From: Damh-18 sp964570795
GTDB taxonomy: Bacteria > Patescibacteriota > Minisyncoccia > Phycocordibacterales > UBA918
Assembly (NCBI GenBank): GCA_964570795.1
Contig: CAZMYZ010000004.1
Span: 1 to 64,000 of the forward strand
DNA: 64,000 nucleotides
Direction of reading: 5' to 3'
The notes under the pieces were generated by a model. The model did no database searches and was not told where the DNA came from. It saw nothing but the letters and a program-made list of their open reading frames with translations. The position numbers were made by a program, and so were the translations under genes. Shown here piece by piece: positions 41,916 to 49,767 of this stretch. Each line of letters begins with the position of its first letter. Position 1 is the stretch's first letter.

Positions 41916-42798
41916 GCATGTGAAGGTGACCATTAAGAGTACGTAGTTTCTTGAGTGCGACACTGGCCTGTTCGCTCTTTACCACCTTATCCTCGGGGCC
42001 GAGGCCAGGAGGATTACCGTGCCACCTAAAATCGCGTTCAAAAACATCCACCCCTTTTGAAGGAATCGTATGCGCAATAATGATGGAAGGCTGTCCATAC
42101 ACCGCATGTGCCTTCCCGATAGCATCGTTCACGGCACGGATATTGTGCCCATCAACTTCCTGCACATCCCAATTGAATGATTCAAACTTTTCACGAAGTG
42201 GCTCAAGCGGCATGACGTCTTTGGTAAAGCCATCAATCTGAATACCATTTCTGTCTACAATCGCCACTACATTATTGAGTCCTTCCTTCCCTGCAAGCAT
42301 CATCGCTTCCCATATCTGTCCGCAATCGAGTTCGCCATCCCCCATGATGCAATAGAAAAACTTTGAAGAGTAGGGATTGTCGATACGCTCTGCAAGTGCC
42401 ATTCCGACTGCTTGTGAAAGCCCTGAGCCAAGCGGCCCTGAACTCGTTTCGATACCGGGAAGTATTTCCGTATGCGGATGCCCCTGAAGGCGTGAGCCAA
42501 ACTTGCGCAATGTAAGCAGTTCTTCTACCGGAAAGTACCCTGCATGTGCCATCGTGGCATAGAGCCCTGGGCAAATGTGCCCATTTGAAAGAATCACTCT
42601 GTCGCGATCTGCCCAATAGGGATCCTTTGGATTATGCTTCAGCACCTCAAAGTAGAGGAGTGTAAAAATATCGGCCATCCCAAGTGGGCCTGCGGTGTGC
42701 CCACTCTTCGCTTCAACGAGCATCTCGATAATGCTTTGTCGAATTTCATTCGCTTTTATTTCAAGCTCGTGAACTTCTGTATCAGAAAGATAATGCAT
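41899..42798 (-). CDS. Transketolase, N-terminal subunit
   Basis: The thiamine-diphosphate-binding half of the split transketolase, 299 residues. It has SGHTAGPLGMADIFTLLYF, ILSNGHICPGLYA, and the ThDP motif from GDGELDCGQ to VAIVDRNG near residues 152-184. Together with the downstream gene it forms one enzyme of the non-oxidative pentose-phosphate pathway. TATACT ends 8 nt before the ATG. Confidence 0.93.
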   Translation of the reverse strand: MHYLSDTEVHELEIKANEIRQSIIEMLVEAKSGHTAGPLGMADIFTLLYFEVLKHNPKDPYWADRDRVILSNGHICPGLYATMAHAGYFPVEELLTLRKFGSRLQGHPHTEILPGIETSSGPLGSGLSQAVGMALAERIDNPYSSKFFYCIMGDGELDCGQIWEAMMLAGKEGLNNVVAIVDRNGIQIDGFTKDVMPLEPLREKFESFNWDVQEVDGHNIRAVNDAIGKAHAVYGQPSIIIAHTIPSKGVDVFERDFRWHGNPPGLGPEDKVVKSEQASVALKKLRTLNGHLHMHEYGE

Positions 42799-42806
42799 AT
42801 AGCGCT

Positions 42807-42812
42807 AGTATA
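42807..42812 (-). promoter_or_regulatory. -10 promoter of the transketolase operon
   Basis: TATACT 8 nt before the ATG at 42798, consistent with a leaderless message. Confidence 0.5.
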
Positions 42813-42922
42813 CCGTGTATACATGCATGTGCGGAGTGATGTGTGTTAATTACCAATTAGTCTTGATAATGCATGATGCTTCAAAAATTCTTTTTCAGCA
42901 CGAACTTGAAAAAACCACGCAT

Positions 42923-42965
42923 AAGACTAAAAATCTCAATCCGAAGGATTGAGATTTTTAGTCTT
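42923..42965. terminator. 20-bp perfect hairpin after rpe
   Basis: AAGACTAAAAATCTCAATCC and its exact complement separated by GAA. It lies 100 bp beyond the rpe stop on the minus strand and 125 bp upstream of the transketolase start. A/T tracts inside the stem allow termination in both directions. The rest of 42813-43065 contains no convincing gene. Confidence 0.65.
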
Positions 42966-43065
42966 TGCTATGCTCGCGCTGTGTGCGCTTGCGCAATGCT
43001 TTTTTAAAGTTGTGCTTTAACGAATTTTTATATGACCCATTTAAGAACTTTTTGACGTACTGCTT

Positions 43066-43728
43066 TTACGCGGCAATTGCAAAAAGTGCGGCGAGTGTAT
43101 TGTATGCTTCCTCGGGATTTTCTTGTTTCAAAATTGCTGAACCTGAGACGCATCTATTTGCACCCGCATGAGCAAGCCTTCCTACTGTCTCCGCATTTAC
43201 ACTTCCATCAATACTAATGAGGAGTGTGGGGTACGCGGCGCGGAGTGTCACAATGCGCGTGAGTACGCGCTCATCAAATGGCTGCCCTTGTGAGCCTATA
43301 TGTGCAATACCCATAAGTTGTACATAATCTGCATGAGCAATGACATCGGTAAGTGTCTCAAGGGGTGTGTCGTTATTAATTGAAAATCCTAATTTGAAAT
43401 CGAGTTCTTTTTTGAGTACGAGTATCTTTTCAAAGTCGTGCACACTTTCGAGATGCACCACCACACGTCGTGCCCCTGCCTGTACGTACTCCCTGAGCAC
43501 TGCCTCAGGCTCCACAAGCATTAAATCCACCTCCACCAAGGTCTCCGAGGTTATAGGCGCAAGGTCCGCAATCGGTGCACCTTCAACATATGGCCATGAG
43601 GTAAAGGGCACAAAAACGCCATCGACAATATCTACTTGTACCTCGTGAGTGAAAGGGGCGACAATACCTATCGACTCTTTAAGGTGTTCGAGTGATGTGG
43701 GGATGATGGCAGGGACAATAGGTGACAT
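43066..43728 (-). CDS. rpe: Ribulose-phosphate 3-epimerase-like protein
   Basis: A 220-residue TIM-barrel protein matching the Rpe layout: VQVDIVDGVFVP near residue 31, a central DYVQLMGIAHIGSQGQPF, and SIDGSVN near 173. Rpe interconverts ribulose-5-P and xylulose-5-P with a metal held by two His and two Asp. Here both Asp remain but the His of HxDxMDG is Gln and the His of DVHLM is Asp (VEVDLML), and the APSIL motif is PAIIP. Activity or metal use may be altered. It is the last gene of the gap-rpiB-rpe operon. Confidence 0.8.
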   Translation of the reverse strand: MSPIVPAIIPTSLEHLKESIGIVAPFTHEVQVDIVDGVFVPFTSWPYVEGAPIADLAPITSETLVEVDLMLVEPEAVLREYVQAGARRVVVHLESVHDFEKILVLKKELDFKLGFSINNDTPLETLTDVIAHADYVQLMGIAHIGSQGQPFDERVLTRIVTLRAAYPTLLISIDGSVNAETVGRLAHAGANRCVSGSAILKQENPEEAYNTLAALFAIAA

Positions 43729-43734
43729 AGAATA

Positions 43735-44181
43735 TTAGTTATCAATCTGTGCGATGCGACGTACATGACGTTCATCCTGGGTAAAGGGTGTACTAAGCCA
43801 CAGCGCAACTGCCTCCTTTGCTTCTTCGACACTCACAAAACGACCACCAAAGGAAAGAATATTTGCATCATTATGCTCGCGCGAGAGACGAATAATTTCA
43901 GGTTGTCCACCGTAGTATACGACTGCACGTACATGCGGAAAGCGATTAGCGACAATCGCTTCCCCCTGTCCTGAACCACCAAAGATAATCGCTTTTGCAT
44001 CAGTAGGATTTAGAGAAACTGCGCGTGCAGCCGCCTGCATAAATGCAGGATAGTCATCATTGGGGTCGAGTGTCTCAGCACCACAATCCACCACCTCGTA
44101 CCCGAGTTCTTCCCGGACATACGGAATGATTTGTTCTTTAAGCGGAAAGCCGGCATGGTCGGTAGCAATATAAATTTTCAT
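43735..44181 (-). CDS. rpiB: Ribose-5-phosphate isomerase B
   Basis: Interconverts ribose-5-P and ribulose-5-P. The 148-residue protein has IYIATDHAGFPLKEQI at the N-terminus, GGSGQGEAIVANRFPHVRAV near residue 68, and LSREHNDANILSFGGR. The base position has Glu after GSGQG, as in actinobacterial RpiB, rather than the Cys of the E. coli enzyme. It sits 12 bp after the GAPDH gene and 6 bp before the rpe-like gene. Confidence 0.93.
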   Translation of the reverse strand: MKIYIATDHAGFPLKEQIIPYVREELGYEVVDCGAETLDPNDDYPAFMQAAARAVSLNPTDAKAIIFGGSGQGEAIVANRFPHVRAVVYYGGQPEIIRLSREHNDANILSFGGRFVSVEEAKEAVALWLSTPFTQDERHVRRIAQIDN

Positions 44182-44193
44182 ACGGAAAGAGAA

Positions 44194-45228
44194 TTATGAT
44201 TTCGAGAGTAATGTGGCGATGTGCGCAACGTGATTAATAAGGGTGCTCGTGTACCCTGTTTCATTATCGTACCATGCGAGTACTTTGACGAGGTTACCGC
44301 CTACCACACGGGTAAAGGTGAGATCGGCGATAGACGCCACCTCTGCTCCAATAATGTCAGAGGATACAATAGGCGCAGTCGTCACCGCAAACTTCCCTTG
44401 CCATGGTGCTTGCCCTGCTGCTTTCGTGAGTACTTCATTTACCTCTGCCACCGTGGTGTCGCGCTTCGCAATAAAGGTGAAGTCGACAATGGAGCCCACC
44501 TGTACCGGTACACGAATAGAGATACCATCAAACTTGTCTTTGAGTGCTGTATGGACAAGTGTCGTGGCGATGGCTGCACCGGTAGACGACGGCACGATGT
44601 TTTGTGCTGCCGAACGTCCTTCACGAAAGTCCTTTTTGCTCGGGCCATCCACAAGCGCCTGGGAAGCGGTGTACGCGTGCACCGTATTCAAGATTGCTTT
44701 CTCAATACCAATTGCCTCCTCCAAAATTGCTACGAGCGGGCTTGTTGCATTTGTGGTACACGATGCATTTGAAGACACTGTGCATCTAGCGAGTACGTCT
44801 TCATTCATACCCATAAGCACGGTCTGTGCGAGCGCGCTATCAACTCCCTCATCCTTAAGTGGTGCGGTCACCACGACACGCTTCGCACCCGCATCGATAT
44901 GCACCTTTGCTTTTTCGTATGAGGTAAACACGCCAGTGGATTCTACGACAATATCTATATTCTCTTCGCCCCATGGCAGATTCACAAGTTCGCGTTCACT
45001 TGTATACAAAATCTTTTTTCCATCTACGATAAGTGCTCCGTCAGCCACCGCGACAGTATAGGGTACGCGACCGTAGGCGGTGTCGTATTCAAGCAAGTAG
45101 GCAAGATTTTTAATATCACCTAAATCATTCACCATCACCACCTCAAAATCGGGGTGCTCGTACGCCATACGAAAAAAGGTACGTCCAATGCGTCCAAATC
45201 CATTTATTGCTACACGAATTTTCTTCAT
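44194..45228 (-). CDS. gap: Glyceraldehyde-3-phosphate dehydrogenase
   Basis: Oxidises and phosphorylates glyceraldehyde-3-P with NAD(P). The 344-residue protein has VAINGFGRIGRTFFRMA at the N-terminus, the active-site Cys in SNASCTTNATSPL near residue 157, the His in LNTVHAYTASQALVD, and WYDNETGYT near the end. The ATG at 45228 is set by homology; the open frame continues to 45381. First gene of a gap-rpiB-rpe operon linking lower glycolysis with pentose phosphates. Confidence 0.95.
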   Translation of the reverse strand: MKKIRVAINGFGRIGRTFFRMAYEHPDFEVVMVNDLGDIKNLAYLLEYDTAYGRVPYTVAVADGALIVDGKKILYTSERELVNLPWGEENIDIVVESTGVFTSYEKAKVHIDAGAKRVVVTAPLKDEGVDSALAQTVLMGMNEDVLARCTVSSNASCTTNATSPLVAILEEAIGIEKAILNTVHAYTASQALVDGPSKKDFREGRSAAQNIVPSSTGAAIATTLVHTALKDKFDGISIRVPVQVGSIVDFTFIAKRDTTVAEVNEVLTKAAGQAPWQGKFAVTTAPIVSSDIIGAEVASIADLTFTRVVGGNLVKVLAWYDNETGYTSTLINHVAHIATLLSKS

Positions 45229-45355
45229 ACAAAATATAAAATTAGTGTATTCAGTATAGCATCGTGTATCCCTCGACTCTTCAAAATTACAAACACAAAT
45301 ATACACAGCAACCCTAAAGCCATTCAAGGCCGGACCTTGTACAGATGTATAGGTG

Positions 45356-45382
45356 AATGTGTGACATCGTAAGTCACACATT
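45356..45382. repeat. GACAT-core palindrome upstream of gap
   Basis: AATGTGTGAC-ATCGTAA-GTCACACATT, a 10-bp stem. The loop ATCGTAA is identical to that of the hairpins at 6342 and 7081 while the outer stem differs. Confidence 0.65.
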
Positions 45383-45395
45383 CTGTATGGATTTT

Positions 45396-45422
45396 TATGG
45401 CCGACGTCCGACGTCGGCCATA
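45396..45422. repeat. Second palindrome, GACGT variant
   Basis: TATGGCCGACG-TCCGA-CGTCGGCCATA, an 11-bp stem, 12 bp after the stop of the Fn3 protein gene. With the neighbour at 45356 it probably ends the surface-protein operon. Confidence 0.6.
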
Positions 45423-45433
45423 TGCAGGGATCC

Positions 45434-47014
45434 CTATTCCTCCCTTCTGCGTACGAGTCGCCAGCCGAGAAGGGTTAGGGTAATGAGAAGCAAGATAAAC
45501 CAAATCAAGTACGAAGTGAAGATAGTCCAAAGATACTGTACAAAACTCACCTGCTCAGGTACATGTGCAAGGGTGGTGATATGCGCATCGAGCGTACCAC
45601 CCGCATACCCTATTTGTGCGGTCGTGAAATCAAACACCGACACTGATACCGGAAACTTTCCACTTACCCCTAGTGGGGCTAGTGTACTCGTGTACAGAGT
45701 ACGTTCTTTGTTGACTCTGAGTAAAAACTGAAATGTACGCTCATGATCGGTACTGTCGCCCAAGACAACCAAAATAGTCTTGAGATGCTCCGGCATGAGT
45801 GTATAGGGAACTGCAATTGTAAGTTGCTTCGCACCATCAATATCTACAACTCCATCCTCCACTCGGAGCGTCACTCCTTCTTGAATAAAGAGAATGTCCT
45901 CAAACGAAAGTTGTATCTCGTTTTGTGCGGGGTTTACCATACCCGGTTCTCCCGGGGGCGTCGTAGACGCCCCCGGGATTGTAGGTATACCAGAAGCACC
46001 AAAACGTATCGCCACTACCGCACCTGAGGAAATGTTCCCCAAAGCATCATAACTAAATACCGTATAGAACTGTCGCTCTCCTACCACAGCACCCTCATCA
46101 CGAAAGCCATTAGCAAGTCCTTCATACACCACCCACCCATCAGCAATATCACTTGGGTAAAAGCGGTCATTCCGCACCACACGGACATACGCAAGGTCGG
46201 GGTCTTGGGGTAATTGCCACGAAAGTACCACATCATCTCCCTCGCGCATAGCAGTGAGGTTGGTCACGTTCCCAGGTGGAAAAATATCATCGGGTTGGAG
46301 TGTGGTAAATGTCCCCTCATGAAGGACTCCCTCTCGTCCAAATTTGTCTTTTCCTTCTATTACAAAATAATACAAGGTTCCTGGAGTGAGTCCTGCAATC
46401 TGTGTTTCATGTCGTTTTACGAGTGCTTGCTCTGCAAGAGAACCAAGTTCATATGAGGTGGTCTTTCCCCACTTAATCACCGACTGAATATGCATATTCG
46501 TCACATACCGAATGATGACTGAATCCTTCTGCGGCAAAATCTCGAGCGAAAGAATAATTTCATCAAGTGGCGTCAGACGAAATCCATAATTATTCCCTGA
46601 AGAACTTGGTGGTGGTACCGGAACACTCAGTGTCGTCGTAGATACCGGTGTGGAAGATGCGGACTCATTGGCAAAATGATCGTATGCGGTAATGAAGTAC
46701 GAATAGGTGGTACTCGCTGTAAGGCCAGTGTCTGAATATACAAGCGCAGTAGTGGTGGCTATCTGCACATTATCCCGCCACACATGATATCCCATGAGTT
46801 CATAATCATCAGTAGAAGGAAGCCATGTAAGGTCAATCTGTGATGAAGCAACCGGTGTCGCAGTAAGACCTGTTGGTGCAGTAGGGGGCGTAGTGTCCTC
46901 CCCCACAAAGGTGCGAATACTAAAATCGTCGGTAATGGCCTGCACTACCACCGTCGGAAATATCATACCCAGTATGAGAATGGCGAGTATCCCTGTGTGA
47001 AAAAAAGTACGCAT
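45434..47014 (-). CDS. Membrane-anchored fibronectin type III protein
   Basis: A 526-residue surface protein. A signal peptide (about residues 1-28) leads to an Fn3 domain (TPPTAPTGLTATPV ... STTYSYFITAYDHFA), a second Fn3/phosphatase-like beta domain (SVIIRYVTNMHIQSVIKWGK, GTLYYFVIEGKDKFG), a third (PPGNVTNLTAMREGDDVVLS), and a cohesin-like beta domain. A C-terminal helix (FTSYLIWFILLLITLTLLGW) followed by RLVRRREE anchors it. The ATG at 47014 gives the signal peptide. Last gene of a four-gene operon. Probably binds or displays partners on the surface. Confidence 0.85.
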   Translation of the reverse strand: MRTFFHTGILAILILGMIFPTVVVQAITDDFSIRTFVGEDTTPPTAPTGLTATPVASSQIDLTWLPSTDDYELMGYHVWRDNVQIATTTALVYSDTGLTASTTYSYFITAYDHFANESASSTPVSTTTLSVPVPPPSSSGNNYGFRLTPLDEIILSLEILPQKDSVIIRYVTNMHIQSVIKWGKTTSYELGSLAEQALVKRHETQIAGLTPGTLYYFVIEGKDKFGREGVLHEGTFTTLQPDDIFPPGNVTNLTAMREGDDVVLSWQLPQDPDLAYVRVVRNDRFYPSDIADGWVVYEGLANGFRDEGAVVGERQFYTVFSYDALGNISSGAVVAIRFGASGIPTIPGASTTPPGEPGMVNPAQNEIQLSFEDILFIQEGVTLRVEDGVVDIDGAKQLTIAVPYTLMPEHLKTILVVLGDSTDHERTFQFLLRVNKERTLYTSTLAPLGVSGKFPVSVSVFDFTTAQIGYAGGTLDAHITTLAHVPEQVSFVQYLWTIFTSYLIWFILLLITLTLLGWRLVRRREE

Positions 47015-47021
47015 AGCACTA

Positions 47022-47789
47022 TTATAATGCAATCGCGGTGAGGGTAGTGGTAGCAATATACGTACCACCCGTCTGTACCACGGAGCCACCTATCCCTACA
47101 CGAAAGTTCACCGTCGTGGTGGAACCGTTTGGTGTGTTTGCCGACATGCGACGCACGATTTCTACATTACTCGTACTGAGTCCGTCCCAGCACGCTAAAT
47201 CAGTCTCCTGTGTACCACCGGTACCACAAGCAGAGCCATTGTCTTTAAAGCGCGACGTCACATCAACACCCGACGGAGAGTAACCGAGATGGGCATCAGC
47301 AGCATTAGTAACAAACGTAAAATCAGGATTTCCTACTGGTGTATAGTCAGGAATAGTGTCGCTTCCCTTTCGCATTGCAGGACTCTCTGATGCTGCAATG
47401 GTTATTTGATATCCTGCTGCACTGTCCGTGGTTACCGTCACCGTGGTAGAACCATTTGCAACACCTCCTGATATACCCGGAATAGACGGAGTCATCAGTA
47501 CTGCAGAGGCAGCAGTCATTGAAATGAAGGTGGTGAGCATCTGCTGATACCCTGCCTTAAGGTTATAACTCGCGCTCGTGCCATCGCCTGTTGCAATCTC
47601 ACCCGCAGTAGACTCGAGTGCGTAATTAGTTGATGAAGAAAACCCCCCACCAAAATTCACCGAGTCGCTTTGAATACGGTAATTAGTACTCTGCATCACC
47701 TGTGCGCTCGTAAGTGAGACACACAAAAGGACTATAGGTGTAAAAATAAGAGCAGTTACTGCGGTGATAAGCGTATCACGGAGACTCAT
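47022..47789 (-). CDS. Secreted beta protein, WxL-like (copy 2)
   Basis: A 255-residue protein with a signal peptide (about residues 1-29). The mature part starts QVMQSTNYRIQSDSVNFGGG, then contains a domain shared with the protein at 48868: repeated GSTTVTVTTDSAAGYQITI-like strands, an internal Cys pair and a C-terminal end GTYIATTTLTAIAL. That end resembles the final strand of WxL cell-wall-binding domains of Gram-positives, though the Trp-x-Leu itself is missing. It lies 8 bp after the DUF916-like gene. Assignment is inference from the pattern and context. Confidence 0.7.
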   Translation of the reverse strand: MSLRDTLITAVTALIFTPIVLLCVSLTSAQVMQSTNYRIQSDSVNFGGGFSSSTNYALESTAGEIATGDGTSASYNLKAGYQQMLTTFISMTAASAVLMTPSIPGISGGVANGSTTVTVTTDSAAGYQITIAASESPAMRKGSDTIPDYTPVGNPDFTFVTNAADAHLGYSPSGVDVTSRFKDNGSACGTGGTQETDLACWDGLSTSNVEIVRRMSANTPNGSTTTVNFRVGIGGSVVQTGGTYIATTTLTAIAL

Positions 47790-47797
47790 ACGCTTTT

Positions 47798-48850
47798 CTA
47801 TTTACGCTTAAACTCAAACTTTTTGAAGAATGTACGAATAAGGAAGAGTACGAAAAATACTACTGCAAACCCTCCAGCAAGTGGCTTCCAAGGTAATACC
47901 CAGAATGAATAACTCATTGTATCGACAGTATCATCATAACTACGGTTTATATGTATTGTTGCGGTATAGCGACCAAAAAGGAAATCGCGATCCCATGCCA
48001 CTTCACGAAGACGAAGCGATTGAGGAAGTACAAACCACGGTTCAAGTTCCAAAAACCCCATCTCATCACCAAACATATTCGTAATACGCAACTCTCCATA
48101 TGGCGCTAGGTGAATGGAACCTTTGTTTTCAAACAAGATACCAAAATTAATTGGACTATCCTGGTAAAACATCTGTTTTGGGGATGTACTAAAATCAATG
48201 AGTCCTCCTTCTTTTTCTACCGTACCAGGAATAGTTACAAAGAAGAGTGTGCCAATACGCGCAATAATTGCAGACTGTGGCACGGTACCCACATCATCAC
48301 CAGTTACCGCATCGAGTGCAACTGTATTTACAAGCACGCTACCATAGAGCCCTCCTGGCTCTGCATTTGCAGGGACGGAGATGGTTACTGGGATACGCGC
48401 ACGTTGATTTTGATCAAGTTCAAAACTATAGTGATCCACCGTGAGATAATCCTTGATTGAATATGGTCCTCTATCATCACCAAGAAGTACAATTGAAGTA
48501 TTTGGATCCTTTGATCCCTCTGCGTCTTCGATATTAATATTGAAAATACGACGTTCACCCGTACGATTAGTGATCGTCATTTCTACCACCTTTGTTTCAC
48601 CAGGCTTTACAGTGGCATCCACCTTACCGGGGCCAACAACAAAGTCACCAATAACTGAACCACCGCCAGGCACCCCCTCAGTAGTATAGGGAGCAGGTTC
48701 TGCAATAAGTATTGGTTCTGGCGTGGCGACTTCTGCTACTGGAGTAGGTATTTCCTCTTGCGAGCGCACTACCGAAGGTAATGCGCTCAGAAAGAAGAGT
48801 GCACAAATCGCAAGCGCGAAAAGAGTTGTTTTGTGCACGATAGCAAACAT
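47798..48850 (-). CDS. DUF916-like (WxL-interacting) membrane protein
   Basis: A 350-residue protein with a signal peptide (1-30), a Pro/Glu-rich linker, a first beta-sandwich (residues 62-190; VKPGETKVVEMTITNRTGER, ending PGGLYGSVLVNTV), a second (210-310), and a C-terminal helix (GGFAVVFFVLFLIRTFF) followed by KKFEFKRK. This two-Ig-domain-plus-anchor layout matches DUF916/DUF3324 proteins that hold WxL proteins at the surface. It is flanked on both sides by WxL-like proteins in one operon. Confidence 0.75.
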   Translation of the reverse strand: MFAIVHKTTLFALAICALFFLSALPSVVRSQEEIPTPVAEVATPEPILIAEPAPYTTEGVPGGGSVIGDFVVGPGKVDATVKPGETKVVEMTITNRTGERRIFNINIEDAEGSKDPNTSIVLLGDDRGPYSIKDYLTVDHYSFELDQNQRARIPVTISVPANAEPGGLYGSVLVNTVALDAVTGDDVGTVPQSAIIARIGTLFFVTIPGTVEKEGGLIDFSTSPKQMFYQDSPINFGILFENKGSIHLAPYGELRITNMFGDEMGFLELEPWFVLPQSLRLREVAWDRDFLFGRYTATIHINRSYDDTVDTMSYSFWVLPWKPLAGGFAVVFFVLFLIRTFFKKFEFKRK

Positions 48851-48867
48851 AAGTAATCCGAAGTGTA

Positions 48868-49584
48868 CTATGGATTAGTGACTGCGGTCAACGTACCCGT
48901 TGCTACATAGTAGCCTGAAGGAAGGGCTGGTGATGGTGCATTTGGTACTGCCACCTTGAATTTAAGGGTAGTCGTTGAACTACCATTTGGTGCTGATGAG
49001 TTAATGATTACCTGTGGGGTAGTGGTTGGATTGAGCCAACAATGATCAACCGATGGTGAACCAGCAGACTGATTACATGAAGAACCGTTGTTTTTAAAGG
49101 CTTGTGCCACTTCTGCCGACGTAGAGGCATTAACTGAATATCCAAACTCAGCTGACTGACCTGAGGTATTATCTGCCCAGTTGTAGTCAGGTACGCCCAC
49201 GCCTCCAGCTTGGGTGTAGTTAGCGATGTATGCTGATGATGCATCAGTAGAACTTGCCACCATGGCGTGAGGACGAGAGTTAGTAGCAAAGTGCAATGTC
49301 ATATTGTACCCCGTGGTGTTGTTGGTATTGACCGACACTACAGTAGTACCTGTCGCATATCCTCCTGTGAGACCTGCAATAGAACCAACCATGGTCACAT
49401 TTGATGGTTGTACCAAGAATGAAATTTCATTGGTTATCTGCTGTGTAACCGTGAAGTTGTTACTAGTGATTGCCTGCCCCACCGATGGTTCAAAGGCAAA
49501 AAAACTGAACATACCCAACGCAAAGATAAGCGCGGTCGCAACCAATGCGTTCTTTGCTGAGTATAATAAATGTGTGCTATTCAT
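48868..49584 (-). CDS. Secreted beta protein, WxL-like (copy 1)
   Basis: A 238-residue protein with a signal peptide (1-38). The mature part begins TSNNFTVTQQITNEISFLV and shares strands with the protein at 47022: TTVVSVNTNNTTGYNMTLHF, a Cys pair, and the C-terminal GYYVATGTLTAVTNP. The end resembles a WxL domain's last strand. First gene of the operon; an AT-rich 180-bp stretch upstream (49585-49767) holds its promoter and the end of the giant gene. Confidence 0.7.
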   Translation of the reverse strand: MNSTHLLYSAKNALVATALIFALGMFSFFAFEPSVGQAITSNNFTVTQQITNEISFLVQPSNVTMVGSIAGLTGGYATGTTVVSVNTNNTTGYNMTLHFATNSRPHAMVASSTDASSAYIANYTQAGGVGVPDYNWADNTSGQSAEFGYSVNASTSAEVAQAFKNNGSSCNQSAGSPSVDHCWLNPTTTPQVIINSSAPNGSSTTTLKFKVAVPNAPSPALPSGYYVATGTLTAVTNP

Positions 49585-49767
49585 ACTAAAAATTTACGAC
49601 TAATTAATGTTTGCTACCAATAGTTTTGGTATTCATTCTATTGTACTTAATTTGTGCTTATTTTTCTGCACTATATATATATGTATGTGCATAACTTCTT
49701 CCCTGTTTTAAGCCATTTTGGCTTTATTTTATTTTTACATATTCTTAATTTAGATTAATAAACTTTC

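Noticed and set aside
44194..45381. GAPDH frame extended to 45381
   Set aside because: The first 51 residues precede the standard N-terminus and cross a palindrome. The start was placed at 45228.
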